From contig UQSB01000065.1 of assembly GCA_900543505.1 (NCBI GenBank), positions 1-9,033 on the forward strand: 9,033 nt of DNA, read 5' to 3'. The stretch is from an uncultured Collinsella sp. Its GTDB lineage: Bacteria; Actinomycetota; Coriobacteriia; Coriobacteriales; Coriobacteriaceae. The notes under the pieces are model-generated. The model searched no databases and had not been told where the DNA came from. It saw nothing but the letters and a program-made list of their open reading frames with translations. Both the position numbers and the translations under genes were made by a program. Below, piece by piece: positions 1 to 7,008 of this stretch (positions within the stretch are counted from its first letter, which is position 1; every line of letters starts with the position of its first letter).

Positions 1-1185
1 CGCACCGCGGTCGGGGATGGCAAACACGCAGGCATAGCGCTTGCCCACGACCTCCTGGATGCGCGTCATAAAACGGTTGTCCGAGCCTGCGATGGCAGGC
101 TGCTCAATCTTGAGCTCGGCCGTCACCGCACCGCCGGCACGGATGAGGCTCACGTAGTTCAGGCGTTGCTGGGAGCCAAAGTCGAGTTGCTGGGCACGCA
201 CGTACAGGCCGTCCAGACGGTCGACCCCCGCCTCGCCGGCACGTGCCTCGATATCCTCGTAGGCGCGCAGGCAATCGTCGAACAGCGAGCGCGGCTCGGA
301 CAGCACCACGAGCGCCTTGCCGCTCACATGCGACAGCGGGCTCACGGTCTGGCCGTACATCACCGGCAAAAAGCGGTCGAGCTCGGGCGTGACGATGCGC
401 GCATCCACCATCTCGAGCAGCGCCGCCAGTTTGCTGTCGTCCTGGCTGGCACGATAGAGCGCCACATGCATGTTGTGGACGGCGTCGTCGGTGAGTGCGA
501 GCTCGCGACAGGGGAAGATCTCGATGCTGTCCTCGTTGCCGATGGTCTGGCCCGTGGAACTCACCATGCGGCGGATACGGTCGATCTCGTCGCCGAAAAA
601 CTCGATACGCACGGGCGCCTTTTCCTGTGCGGGAAACACCTCGACGGTGTCACCGTGCACGCGGAACAGGCCGGGTGCATCGGCGGCGCCGGCATTGGTG
701 TAGCCCATGCCCACCAGGCGCTGCGGCACCTCGTCAAAAGGGATCTCCTCGCCCACCGCAAAGGTCGTGGACTCCCAGTAGCGGCTCTCGACCGGCGGCA
801 CGCAGCGCAGCAGTGCGCGGGCCGAGGCGACCATAATGCAGTTGTCGCCGCGCACGATGCGTCCCAGGGCCTCGCAGCGCTGCGCCACCACGGCGTCGTC
901 GGGCGCCTGCTCACGCCACGGATAGTCCTTGCGCTCGGGAAAGCGGCACACATGCGCCAGACCCACATAGGCGGCCAGGCTGCGCGCGGCGCGATCGGCC
1001 GCGTCCTCGCCGCTCACGATATAGACCGTGGGACGCGGGCGGCGCGCAAACTGGGCTGCCGCCATGAGCGTGCGGCCCGACTGCGACACGGCCAGCGTCA
1101 CGTCCTCGCCGGCATCGAGTCCGGCCTCGACGGTCTGCAGCGCCTCGGCAGTGTAGAGCTGCGCGGCTATACGGTGAATGAGCAT
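1..1185 (-). CDS. mfd: Transcription-repair coupling factor Mfd, N-terminal part (runs off window)
   Basis: Mfd is an ATP-driven translocase that removes RNA polymerase stalled at DNA lesions and recruits UvrA for nucleotide excision repair. Only the first 395 codons are here; the family is usually about 1,100-1,200 residues, so the RNAP-interaction and helicase domains lie beyond base 1. What is visible fits the UvrB-like N-terminal module: GLFRVHGDTVEVFP at about residues 172-185, followed by PVRIEFFGDEIDRIR at 191-205, a pair typical of Mfd and UvrB, and then the degenerate UvrB-like region. UvrB itself is less likely because no Walker A motif appears in the N-terminal domain, which matches the dead ATPase fold of Mfd. 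The start at 1185 is chosen because GGAGG (1191-1195) lies five bases upstream; an in-frame ATG at 1200 has no such site. It follows nth after 156 bp, with a hairpin between them. Confidence 0.9.
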   Translation of the reverse strand, partial: MLIHRIAAQLYTAEALQTVEAGLDAGEDVTLAVSQSGRTLMAAAQFARRPRPTVYIVSGEDAADRAARSLAAYVGLAHVCRFPERKDYPWREQAPDDAVVAQRCEALGRIVRGDNCIMVASARALLRCVPPVESRYWESTTFAVGEEIPFDEVPQRLVGMGYTNAGAADAPGLFRVHGDTVEVFPAQEKAPVRIEFFGDEIDRIRRMVSSTGQTIGNEDSIEIFPCRELALTDDAVHNMHVALYRASQDDSKLAALLEMVDARIVTPELDRFLPVMYGQTVSPLSHVSGKALVVLSEPRSLFDDCLRAYEDIEARAGEAGVDRLDGLYVRAQQLDFGSQQRLNYVSLIRAGGAVTAELKIEQPAIAGSDNRFMTRIQEVVGKRYACVFAIPDRGA

Positions 1186-1212
1186 GTGGTCCTCCGGCAT
1201 CGCAACGCCAAA

Positions 1213-1238
1213 AGCCCGCCGGGGCAGGCTCGGCGGGT
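1213..1238 (-). terminator. Possible intrinsic terminator or leader hairpin between nth and mfd
   Basis: CCCGCCG (1215-1221) and CGGCGGG (1231-1237) form a perfect 7-bp stem with a 9-nt loop. On the minus strand the stem is followed by CTTTTGG, so the U-run is only four long. It lies about 105 bp past the nth stop and about 30 bp before the mfd start. It could end nth transcripts inefficiently or sit in the mfd leader. The rest of the 156-bp gap shows no gene and no convincing promoter. Confidence 0.4.
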
Positions 1239-1341
1239 CGTACATCAAAACTATTGATTGTCATGGTAACGCATGGGGCGGACTCCGGCTCAAGGGCAAA
1301 CCCAGCCCCGCAAAAAACGCCAGACGAAGATGCGTTCCGCC

Positions 1342-2007
1342 CTACCCCGCCACGCGCACGCTGGGGCACAAATCTGCCAGCGGACACTCGTCACACTTGG
1401 GTTTGCGGGCGTCGCAGATCTCGCGACCAAAGGTGATCCACTGATGGTTGACCGACTCCCAATACTCGTGCGGCAAAATCTTGAGCAGATCCTGCTCGGT
1501 CTTGAGCGGTTCCTTGGCATGCGTCTTGGGACTCAGCATCAGGCGGTGCGCAATGCGGTTGACGTGCGTGTCCACCGCGATGCCCTCAACGATGCCAAAT
1601 CCCACGTTGAGCACGATGTTCGCCGTCTTGCGTCCCACGCCCGGCAGCTTTACAAGCTCCTTCATGTCGGCCGGTACCTCGCCGCCGTAGTCGGCAACGA
1701 TCATCTGCGCGGCCTCCACGGCATGCTTGGCCTTACTCTTATAAAAGCCGAGCGACTTAATGGTGTCCGCCACATCGGCCACGCTCGCCCCTGCCATGGC
1801 CTCGGGCGTGGGCCACTGGGCAAACAGCTGCGGCGTCACCTTGTTGACCTGCGCGTCGGTCGTCTGAGCCGAGAGCAGTACCGCGATGAGCAGCCTAAAG
1901 GGATTCTCGTGGTCCAAGAAGCACTCGACCGGGCCATAGCGACGGTTAAGGCGCTCGCACACCTCGATGGCGCGTTCGCGTTTGGCGGCATTGGTCTCGC
2001 GTGGCAT
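1342..2007 (-). CDS. nth: Endonuclease III (bifunctional DNA glycosylase/AP lyase)
   Basis: Nth removes oxidised pyrimidines (for example thymine glycol) from DNA and nicks the abasic site, starting base excision repair in the cytoplasm. The 221-residue protein has the family length and all key parts: LLSAQTTD at 44-51, the helix-hairpin-helix LPGVGRKTAN at 121-130 with catalytic Lys127, VDTHVNR at 145-151 with catalytic Asp146, and the C-terminal [4Fe-4S] ligands Cys198, Cys205, Cys208 and Cys214 in the classical C-x6-C-x2-C-x5-C spacing. The ATG at 2007 is preferred because AGGAG lies five bases upstream; the frame is open nine codons further to a TTG without a ribosome site. It starts 63 bp after the ABC transporter stop with no clear terminator between, so the two may share a transcript. 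Lys127 marks it as Nth and not MutY. Confidence 0.96.
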   Translation of the reverse strand: MPRETNAAKRERAIEVCERLNRRYGPVECFLDHENPFRLLIAVLLSAQTTDAQVNKVTPQLFAQWPTPEAMAGASVADVADTIKSLGFYKSKAKHAVEAAQMIVADYGGEVPADMKELVKLPGVGRKTANIVLNVGFGIVEGIAVDTHVNRIAHRLMLSPKTHAKEPLKTEQDLLKILPHEYWESVNHQWITFGREICDARKPKCDECPLADLCPSVRVAG

Positions 2008-2070
2008 AACGACTCCTCGGCTCGGCAGAAACAAAACTTCTCGGAAACGATTGTCCCACGTACGGGGGCC

Positions 2071-3873
2071 TTAAGCCTCCAAAAATGCGCCGGTCTGGCG
2101 GCCCCACAGGCTTGCGTACTCGCCGCCCGCCTCGACGAGCTGCGCATGCGTGCCGTCCTCGACAATCTCGCCGTCTGCCAGCACTACGATGCGGTCGAGT
2201 GCCGCCACGGTGGACAGGCGATGCGCCACCACAATGGAGGTGCGCCCGCGCATCAGGTTCTCGAGCGCCTCCTGCACCAGCGCCTCGGACTCACTGTCCA
2301 GGGCAGAGGTCGCCTCGTCGAGCACCAGAATCGGCGCGTCGGTCAGAATAGCGCGAGCGATGGCAACGCGCTGGCGTTGGCCGCCCGAAAGCTTAACGCC
2401 GCGCTCGCCAACCATGGTGTCAAAGCCATGGGGCAGGCGATCGATAAACTCAGTCGCGTTGGCCAGGCGCGCGGCCTCGCGGATCTGCTCGTCGGTGGCA
2501 TCGGGGCGGCCGTAGGCGATATTCTCGCGAATGGAGCGGTGGAACAGCAGCGCCTCCTGCGGCACGTAGGCAACCTGGCGGCGCAGGCTCTGCTGCGTGC
2601 AGCGCGAGACGTCCTGGCCGTCCACGAGCACGCGGCCGCCCTGTACGTCGTCCAAGCGCAACAGCAGCTTGGTGAGCGTCGTCTTGCCCGAGCCCGATTT
2701 GCCCACCAGACCCACGCGCTGGCCCGCCGCCACATGGAGCGTCAGGTCGTCGAACACGCTCTCGCCCGCCGCGGCATCACGGTATGCAAAGCTCAGGTGC
2801 TCAAAATCAATCGCGCCCTCGCGCACCTTGAGCTCGGGGGCGTTCTCGTCGTCTGCCACCAGACGCGGCTCGTCCAGCACGCGCGTCATCTCGGCCGCAT
2901 CGCCCAGCGCGCGGTTGATGCGCTGCATCATGGAGCTCACGTAGTTCAGACGCATGGTGAGGTTGTACGTATAGGTAAAGATCATAACGAGCGCACCGGC
3001 CGAGATGTCGAACCACGCGTTGCCGCCCGCCACGAACACACTCACCACGGCCATGGTAATGACGATAAGGCCCGAGGTCGTAAAGTTGCGCTGCATCATG
3101 GCGTGCATCGAGACCGTCTCGGCATCGCGCGCGGCGCGATCGGCGGTATCGAACAGGTCGCGCTCAAAGTCCTCGCGCCCGCAGGTCTTGACGGCCAGGA
3201 TGTTCGTGACCGCGTCGGACAGTACGCCCGAGAGTTTGTTTTGCGCGGCGGACGTCGCGGCCGAAAGCGGCATGATGCGCTTGTACATAAGCCAGACAAA
3301 CGCAATGTAGACGACCATGATGCCCACCAGGATCACGGTAAATGTGGGCACCACCGGAGCGAGCGCCGCCACCGTGCAAATGACCGAGGTGATGGTGGGG
3401 ATAAGCGAATACACCGTCACGTCCACCAGCCCCGTGTAGCCGCTCATAAAACGGCTCGTCTGGCTCACAAGCGATCCGCCAAAGCGGCTGGTGTGAAATG
3501 TCATGGATTGATTGGAGAGCGTGTCGAAGCACAAGCGCGCCAGGTGGTAGTTACCCGCGATCTCGAGCTTGTAGACGGTGTAGTCCTGTAGCTTGGAGAG
3601 GATCTGACCCACCAGATTAACGAGTACGAGCGCCAGAATGTAAGGACCAAAGACCTCAAACACCTGGTCACCTGCCACGGGGCCGGCCTGGACGCGGTCG
3701 ACGATAAGCGCCATCACGTAGGTGTTGGCAAACGTAAGCAAAAAGATATAGCCCGCCGACGAGAGCACCGAGAGAAAGACGATCAGCGGCTGCGTGCGCG
3801 TGACATCCCAAAAACGCTGCAGCGTGCGGCGCACGGTAGAGCGCTTGAGCGGACTGGTGCTTCTCTGAGACAT
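2071..3873 (-). CDS. ABC transporter half-molecule, membrane domain fused to ATPase (MsbA/LmrA type)
   Basis: This is an inner-membrane ABC exporter half-transporter, expected to act as a homodimer because no second half lies beside it. The 600-residue chain has about six hydrophobic segments (roughly 28-50, 75-95, 153-175, 177-197, 266-284, 290-306), a type I exporter membrane domain, and then a complete nucleotide-binding domain: Walker A GKSGSGKTT at 391-399, Q-loop Gln439, signature LSGGQ at 495-499, Walker B ILVLDE at 515-520 with catalytic Glu520, D-loop SALD, and H-loop His551. The ATPase therefore looks active. The substrate cannot be read from sequence; lipids, drugs and peptides are all possible. 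The ATG at 3873 is chosen because AAGGAAG lies just upstream; twelve more in-frame codons lead to another possible start without a good site. It follows rmuC by 125 bp and has its own candidate promoter carrying a palindrome. Confidence 0.93.
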   Translation of the reverse strand: MSQRSTSPLKRSTVRRTLQRFWDVTRTQPLIVFLSVLSSAGYIFLLTFANTYVMALIVDRVQAGPVAGDQVFEVFGPYILALVLVNLVGQILSKLQDYTVYKLEIAGNYHLARLCFDTLSNQSMTFHTSRFGGSLVSQTSRFMSGYTGLVDVTVYSLIPTITSVICTVAALAPVVPTFTVILVGIMVVYIAFVWLMYKRIMPLSAATSAAQNKLSGVLSDAVTNILAVKTCGREDFERDLFDTADRAARDAETVSMHAMMQRNFTTSGLIVITMAVVSVFVAGGNAWFDISAGALVMIFTYTYNLTMRLNYVSSMMQRINRALGDAAEMTRVLDEPRLVADDENAPELKVREGAIDFEHLSFAYRDAAAGESVFDDLTLHVAAGQRVGLVGKSGSGKTTLTKLLLRLDDVQGGRVLVDGQDVSRCTQQSLRRQVAYVPQEALLFHRSIRENIAYGRPDATDEQIREAARLANATEFIDRLPHGFDTMVGERGVKLSGGQRQRVAIARAILTDAPILVLDEATSALDSESEALVQEALENLMRGRTSIVVAHRLSTVAALDRIVVLADGEIVEDGTHAQLVEAGGEYASLWGRQTGAFLEA

Positions 3874-3907
3874 GGGCTTCCTTTCGCGTCTGATAGGGCG
3901 AGAGGCC

Positions 3908-3938
3908 ATTGTTGCACATTGAAGCGCGCTTCAGTCAA
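3908..3938 (-). promoter_or_regulatory. Candidate promoter of the ABC transporter gene
   Basis: On the minus strand TTGACT (-35, 3938-3933) is followed after 19 nt by AACAAT (-10, 3913-3908), which is preceded by TG plus one base, an extended -10 feature. The start of transcription would fall near 3901, leaving a leader of about 28 nt before the ATG at 3873. The spacer is longer than the ideal 17, which is common when a regulator adjusts the promoter. Confidence 0.45.
3920..3933. promoter_or_regulatory. 14-bp perfect palindrome in the ABC promoter spacer (operator candidate)
   Basis: TGAAGCGCGCTTCA is its own reverse complement over all 14 bases. It fills most of the spacer between the proposed -35 and -10 boxes and touches the -35 box. 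A dimeric repressor bound here would block RNA polymerase, or a MerR-type activator could twist the 19-bp spacer. No regulator gene lies directly beside it, so the binding protein is unknown. Confidence 0.45.
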
Positions 3939-3998
3939 GCGCGACGCGAAAAGCGCCCGCGCCCCGCGTTTACGCCGGCGCGCAGCCGTCCGTTGCGG

Positions 3999-5354
3999 CT
4001 AGTCCTCGTCCTCTTGGTCTGCGGGCAGGCCTGCGGACGTGAGCCCCAAGATCGCGTCGGCCTGGTCGGTATCCTCCAGCGCGTCGATATCCTTGAGCTT
4101 GCGTTCCATAACGTTAGTGCGCGTGGTGATGATGCCCTCGACCGTTTTACCCGCGGTCTCGATCTGCTGCTGGGCACGACGCAGCGCCGCCTGATAGCGC
4201 GGCAGCTCGGCCTTGACGGCGGAAAGTACGCGCAGCACGTCATCAGTGCGTTTTTGCAACTTAAATGTCTGGTAGCTCATCTGCAGACTATTGAGGATGG
4301 CCGCCATGGTGCTGGGGCCGGCAACGTTGACGTGATAGTCGCGGCCCAGGGTCTCTATAAGCCCGGGGCGGCTGACGACCTCGGCGTACAGGCCCTCAAA
4401 CGGCACGAACAGAATGCCAAAGTTGGTGGTCGCGGGCACGCTCAGGTACTTTTCGCAGATGTCCTTTGCCTCGCGCTTCACCATCATATCGAGCGCCTTG
4501 CGCGCGGCGGCCACAGCCTCCGCGTCGCCCGACTCCTGGGCGTCGAGCAGATGCTCGTACGCGTCGCCCGGAAACTTGGAGTCAATCGGCAACAGCACGG
4601 GGTCGCCCTCGTCCACCGGCAGCTTGACGGCAAACTCAACGCGTTCCGAGGCGCCGGGCTTGGTGGCGACGTTTTCCAGATACTGGTCGGGCGTGAGGAT
4701 GTCCGCCAGGATCGCGCCCAGCTGCACCTCGCCCAAAATGCCACGCGCTTTGACGTTGCCCAGCACGCGCTTAAGGTCGCCCACGCCGGTGGCGATAGAC
4801 TGCATGTCGCCCAGGCCCTTGTACACGGCCTCGAGCTGGTCGCTCACCTGCTTAAACGATGCCGACAGACGATCGTTGAGCGTGCGAGAGAGCTTCTCGT
4901 CCACCGTCGCACGCATTTGGTCGAGCTGCACGTTGTTGTCTTTGCGGATGGCGCCCAACTGGGCATCGACCGTCTCGCGCACCTTGTCCAGGCGGTGCTC
5001 GATGCCTTCGCGGTTGGCGCCAAGCTGTTGGGCCGTCTCGCGGCGCAGGTCATCCATACGGTCGCCCGCCTGCGAGAACTCGCGCGCAATGGTCAGGTAG
5101 CGCTGCTGCTCTACGGCGGCGTCGGTCGTCTGCTGCTGCGCGATGGCATTGGCCGTGCGGCGGGTTTCGGCCAACGCGACGTTCAGGGTGTCGAGCGTGC
5201 TGTTGGCCTGCTCGAGCGCTGCCAGCGTTTCCGCGCTACTGTCGCCACGCTCCCGCAACTCGGCACGCAGGCTCTTGAGCTGGAGGGCGCAAGCCACAGC
5301 AACCCCCACCGCCACCAAGGCGATCACAACAAGCACAATATCAATAGCAGACAT
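3999..5354 (-). CDS. rmuC: DNA recombination/anti-rearrangement protein RmuC
   Basis: RmuC proteins limit inversions and other rearrangements at short repeats; the core domain is related to restriction-type nucleases. The 451-residue product shows the family order: one N-terminal membrane segment at about 4-24, a long charged coiled-coil region rich in Gln, Glu and Arg from about 28 to 200, then the RmuC domain with RGILGEVQL at 204-212, PIDSKFP at 256-262 and FVPFEGLYAE at 316-325. Asp258 and Lys260 may belong to the PD-(D/E)xK-like centre. The tail after 420 is acidic. The ATG at 5354 is chosen because GGAG lies a few bases upstream and the hydrophobic anchor starts right there; an extension of eleven codons to a TTG would add charged residues before it. 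It sits between a small membrane protein gene and the ABC gene. Confidence 0.93.
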   Translation of the reverse strand: MSAIDIVLVVIALVAVGVAVACALQLKSLRAELRERGDSSAETLAALEQANSTLDTLNVALAETRRTANAIAQQQTTDAAVEQQRYLTIAREFSQAGDRMDDLRRETAQQLGANREGIEHRLDKVRETVDAQLGAIRKDNNVQLDQMRATVDEKLSRTLNDRLSASFKQVSDQLEAVYKGLGDMQSIATGVGDLKRVLGNVKARGILGEVQLGAILADILTPDQYLENVATKPGASERVEFAVKLPVDEGDPVLLPIDSKFPGDAYEHLLDAQESGDAEAVAAARKALDMMVKREAKDICEKYLSVPATTNFGILFVPFEGLYAEVVSRPGLIETLGRDYHVNVAGPSTMAAILNSLQMSYQTFKLQKRTDDVLRVLSAVKAELPRYQAALRRAQQQIETAGKTVEGIITTRTNVMERKLKDIDALEDTDQADAILGLTSAGLPADQEDED

Positions 5355-5386
5355 AAACTCCGCCCAACAAACCCAATCGAGCACCA

Positions 5387-5417
5387 ATCAAAACCGCGAT
5401 CAATCTTACCCTGTCAA
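5387..5417 (-). promoter_or_regulatory. rmuC: Candidate rmuC promoter
   Basis: A perfect -35 hexamer TTGACA (minus strand, 5417-5412) lies upstream of rmuC. The best -10 candidates are TTTTGA after 18 nt (5393-5388) and TTTGAT after 19 nt (5392-5387, four of six consensus bases), so the assignment of the -10 box is uncertain. The leader would be about 30 nt. Confidence 0.35.
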
Positions 5418-5477
5418 ACGCAGCTCATGTCCAATCGAGCGCAGACAAGTTACCTTTGCGCTATGGGTGCTGGTCCG

Positions 5478-5912
5478 CTAGCTCTCCCAGCTGGCGCGGA
5501 TGGTTGCTGCGACATCCCCCAAGCGCTGACCAAGAGCTGCCAAGTGCTGAAGTACCTCATTGGGCGAGGCGCCGTTGAGGATGCACGTGAGGGCATATGA
5601 GGCCAAGAAGATTGTCGCGAGCCCCAGCGGAATCAGCACGATCATCGCCAGCGTACGCAGGCGCTGGGCCCAGCGACGGTGACGCGCACGACGTTTATCG
5701 AACGCGAGCTCCTGTGCATATGAATCCTGCTGTACGGAATAGGCCTCTGGCGCCGATTCACACCCGGGCACAGCTGCAGGTACAGCAGCGGGCACGACAT
5801 TTTGCGCAAAGGGCTGGGCTGCCGCCCCTTGCATTTGCATCTCCATGAGCCGTTGCTGCTGACGCAGCATGCGCTCAGCTTGTTGCTGCGGAGTCTCAAG
5901 AAACAGATCCAT
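5478..5912 (-). CDS. Small single-pass membrane protein of unknown function
   Basis: I do not recognise this 144-residue protein. The N-terminus (1-30) is rich in Gln and Met and looks helical. Residues 30-50 are low-complexity Ala/Pro/Val. A very basic stretch, KRRARHRR at 73-80, comes directly before one strong hydrophobic segment at about 88-112, so the N-terminus should be cytoplasmic and the last 30 residues outside. No signal-peptide or lipobox pattern fits. The start at 5912 is well supported by GGAGG with five bases spacing. It lies 123 bp upstream of rmuC, which is also membrane-anchored, with no clear terminator between; a shared role is possible but unproven. The good ribosome site and a composition like its neighbours argue that it is a real gene. 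Confidence 0.7.
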   Translation of the reverse strand: MDLFLETPQQQAERMLRQQQRLMEMQMQGAAAQPFAQNVVPAAVPAAVPGCESAPEAYSVQQDSYAQELAFDKRRARHRRWAQRLRTLAMIVLIPLGLATIFLASYALTCILNGASPNEVLQHLAALGQRLGDVAATIRASWES

Positions 5913-6162
5913 GCTGGCCTCCAAAATCGGAGCATTCGACGCTTACGACCAGCATCCCGCACCGCCATGACCGCGACAACGCAATCGCCGGCAATAGCCA
6001 CAAAGTTTCTTTTGCTCAAAAGCTGTCGAAAAGCTCAACAACTCCTCTACCAGCACTTTCTCTGAGCTTTTTTCGCCAGCAATCTTTTGGCCTTCCACCC
6101 TTACGCCAACTGACCAAAATCTAACCAAAAGCTTGACGAAAATTGTGAAGACCGGGACCCCA
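5913..6162. other. Gene-free A/T-richer leader upstream of the small membrane protein
   Basis: This 250-base stretch is visibly richer in A and T than its surroundings. I see no credible gene in it. It holds a perfect 9-bp inverted repeat (6029-6037 with 6063-6071) and ACCAAAA twice, at 6113-6119 and 6124-6130, an 11-bp period that places both copies on one face of the helix. A minus-strand TTCACA (6149-6144) is a possible -35 box, but no convincing -10 follows at normal spacing. Confidence 0.5.
6029..6071. repeat. 9-bp inverted repeat in the leader
   Basis: AAAAGCTCA (6029-6037) and TGAGCTTTT (6063-6071) are perfect complements separated by 25 bases. A third related copy, GCTCAAAAGC, lies just beside it at 6014-6023. 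Read on the plus strand the right arm runs into six T residues, so it resembles a plus-strand terminator, yet no plus-strand gene precedes it. A leader structure or binding sites are the alternatives. Confidence 0.4.
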
Positions 6163-6195
6163 CAAAAACGTGCCGCCCCCAAAAGGGGGCGGCAC
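6163..6195 (-). terminator. Strong intrinsic terminator behind rubrerythrin
   Basis: GTGCCGCCCCC (6170-6180) and GGGGGCGGCAC (6185-6195) form a perfect 11-bp stem with a four-base loop. On the minus strand it is followed at once by GTTTTTG (U-run 6163-6168). It ends transcripts coming from rubrerythrin. A T6 run at 6202-6207 on the other side could make it work in both directions, though no plus-strand gene is present. Confidence 0.85.
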
Positions 6196-6246
6196 ACAAC
6201 CTTTTTTATCAGCTTTTCTGTATCGAGCACGCGACGACCCAACGCC

Positions 6247-6334
6247 GGAGCGCAAGGCGGGGAAATACCTTTGCCTCGCGCGACTCTGCGAAGCCGTGAG
6301 CGAGAGGGAAAGGTATTTCCCCGCCCTGCGCTCC
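6247..6334. repeat. 88-bp long inverted repeat (31-nt arms) between rubrerythrin and its terminator
   Basis: The left arm (6247-6277) and the right arm (6304-6334) are reverse complements at 29 of 31 positions; the shared core GGCGGGGAAATACCTTT is uninterrupted. In minus-strand RNA one of the two mismatches becomes a G-U pair, leaving a single C-C mismatch. The 26-nt centre can continue the fold through CGGCT with AGTCG. It starts about 20 bases after the rubrerythrin stop and ends about 50 bases before the terminator. It could be a REP- or MITE-like repeat, or an RNA-stabilising 3' structure. No transposase and no clear target-site duplication are seen. Confidence 0.85.
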
Positions 6335-6354
6335 GCAGCAGCCAGCGCCAAGCG

Positions 6355-6894
6355 CTAGTAGTTCACCACCTGCTCCTCAAAGTACGCCTTGGGGTGGTTA
6401 CACACCGGGCACACCTCAGGTGCCTCGGCACCAACGTGCAGATGTCCGCAGTTCAGGCACTTCCACACCTTTACGCCCTCACGCTCAAACACCTCGCCCG
6501 ACTCGATGCGCTCGACGAGCTTGTTGTAGCGCTCCTCGTGGGCCTTCTCGACGGCGGCGACACCACGGAACTTTGCGGCAATCTCGGCAAAGCCCTCTTC
6601 CTCGGCGGTCTTGGCAAACTCGTCGTACATCGTGGTCCACTCGTAGTTCTCACCCGCGGCGGCATCGCGCAGATTGTCCAGGGTATCGGGGACGGCGCCA
6701 TCGTGCAGATACTTAAACCACAGTTTGGCGTGCTCGGACTCGTTGCCAGCCGTCTCGGCAAAGATGTTCGAGATCTGAACGTAGCCGTCCTTCTTGGCCT
6801 TGGAGGCATAGTAGCGATACTTGGTGTGTGCCTGGGACTCACCGGCAAAAGCGGTCTCGAGGTTCTTCTTGGTTTGAGAATTCTCAAAATCCAT
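6355..6894 (-). CDS. rbr: Rubrerythrin (diiron peroxidase with rubredoxin-like tail)
   Basis: Rubrerythrin reduces hydrogen peroxide to water in the cytoplasm of anaerobes and microaerophiles, drawing electrons through a rubredoxin-type iron site. The 179-residue protein has the family length and both domains: a ferritin-like four-helix bundle with likely diiron ligands Glu19, Glu52 and His55 (ExxH), Glu82 and Glu85 (ExxE), Glu116 and His119 (ExxH), then a C-terminal rubredoxin-like knuckle with Cys146, Cys149, Cys162 and Cys165. The ATG at 6894 is preferred because GAAGGGAAG lies seven bases upstream; a TTG six codons earlier would overlap that ribosome site. The gene follows the MutY-like gene by 114 bp and is followed by the inverted repeat and the strong terminator. 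It points to an oxygen-sensitive host. Confidence 0.96.
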   Translation of the reverse strand: MDFENSQTKKNLETAFAGESQAHTKYRYYASKAKKDGYVQISNIFAETAGNESEHAKLWFKYLHDGAVPDTLDNLRDAAAGENYEWTTMYDEFAKTAEEEGFAEIAAKFRGVAAVEKAHEERYNKLVERIESGEVFEREGVKVWKCLNCGHLHVGAEAPEVCPVCNHPKAYFEEQVVNY

Positions 6895-6968
6895 AGGTGT
6901 ACTTCCCTTCAACGCATGCCGCCCGTAGGCTTCGAGCGGCCTCGTCTTTAGGATGCCCTCATGCCGAA

Positions 6969-6997
6969 AATCTAAACCTTACAATCCTGTTCTTCAG
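6969..6997 (-). promoter_or_regulatory. Weak candidate promoter of rubrerythrin
   Basis: On the minus strand CTGAAG (6997-6992) and TAGATT (6974-6969) are spaced by 17 nt; they match three and four of six consensus bases. No PerR-like box is obvious. The 114-bp gap holds no terminator for the upstream gene, so rubrerythrin could equally be read through from it. Confidence 0.22.
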
Positions 6998-7008
6998 ATT
7001 TGCACGGG

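Noticed and set aside
166..1257. Plus-strand open frame opposite mfd
   Set aside because: The minus strand encodes clear Mfd motifs with a ribosome site; the plus frame has a low-complexity His/Ala/Arg composition.
1273..3591. Very long plus-strand open frame opposite nth and the ABC gene
   Set aside because: It is an antisense shadow of two well-supported genes, rich in His, Arg and Ala without domains, as GC-rich third positions produce on the opposite strand.
3949..3982. Possible terminator after rmuC (stem 3958-3963 with 3977-3982)
   Set aside because: The stem is only 6 bp, has a long loop, and the short T4 run is five bases away from it.
5438..5462. Inverted repeat AGCGCA/TGCGCT between the small membrane protein and rmuC
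   Set aside because: A 6-bp stem with a 13-base loop and no U-run; not convincing as a terminator.
3909..5600. Long plus-strand open frame opposite rmuC
   Set aside because: Antisense shadow of rmuC with no recognisable domain and no ribosome site.
5943..6242. Minus-strand open frame in the leader of the small membrane protein
   Set aside because: It begins inside the terminator, has no ribosome site or good start codon, and its C-terminal half has an unlikely Cys/Arg/Gly composition.
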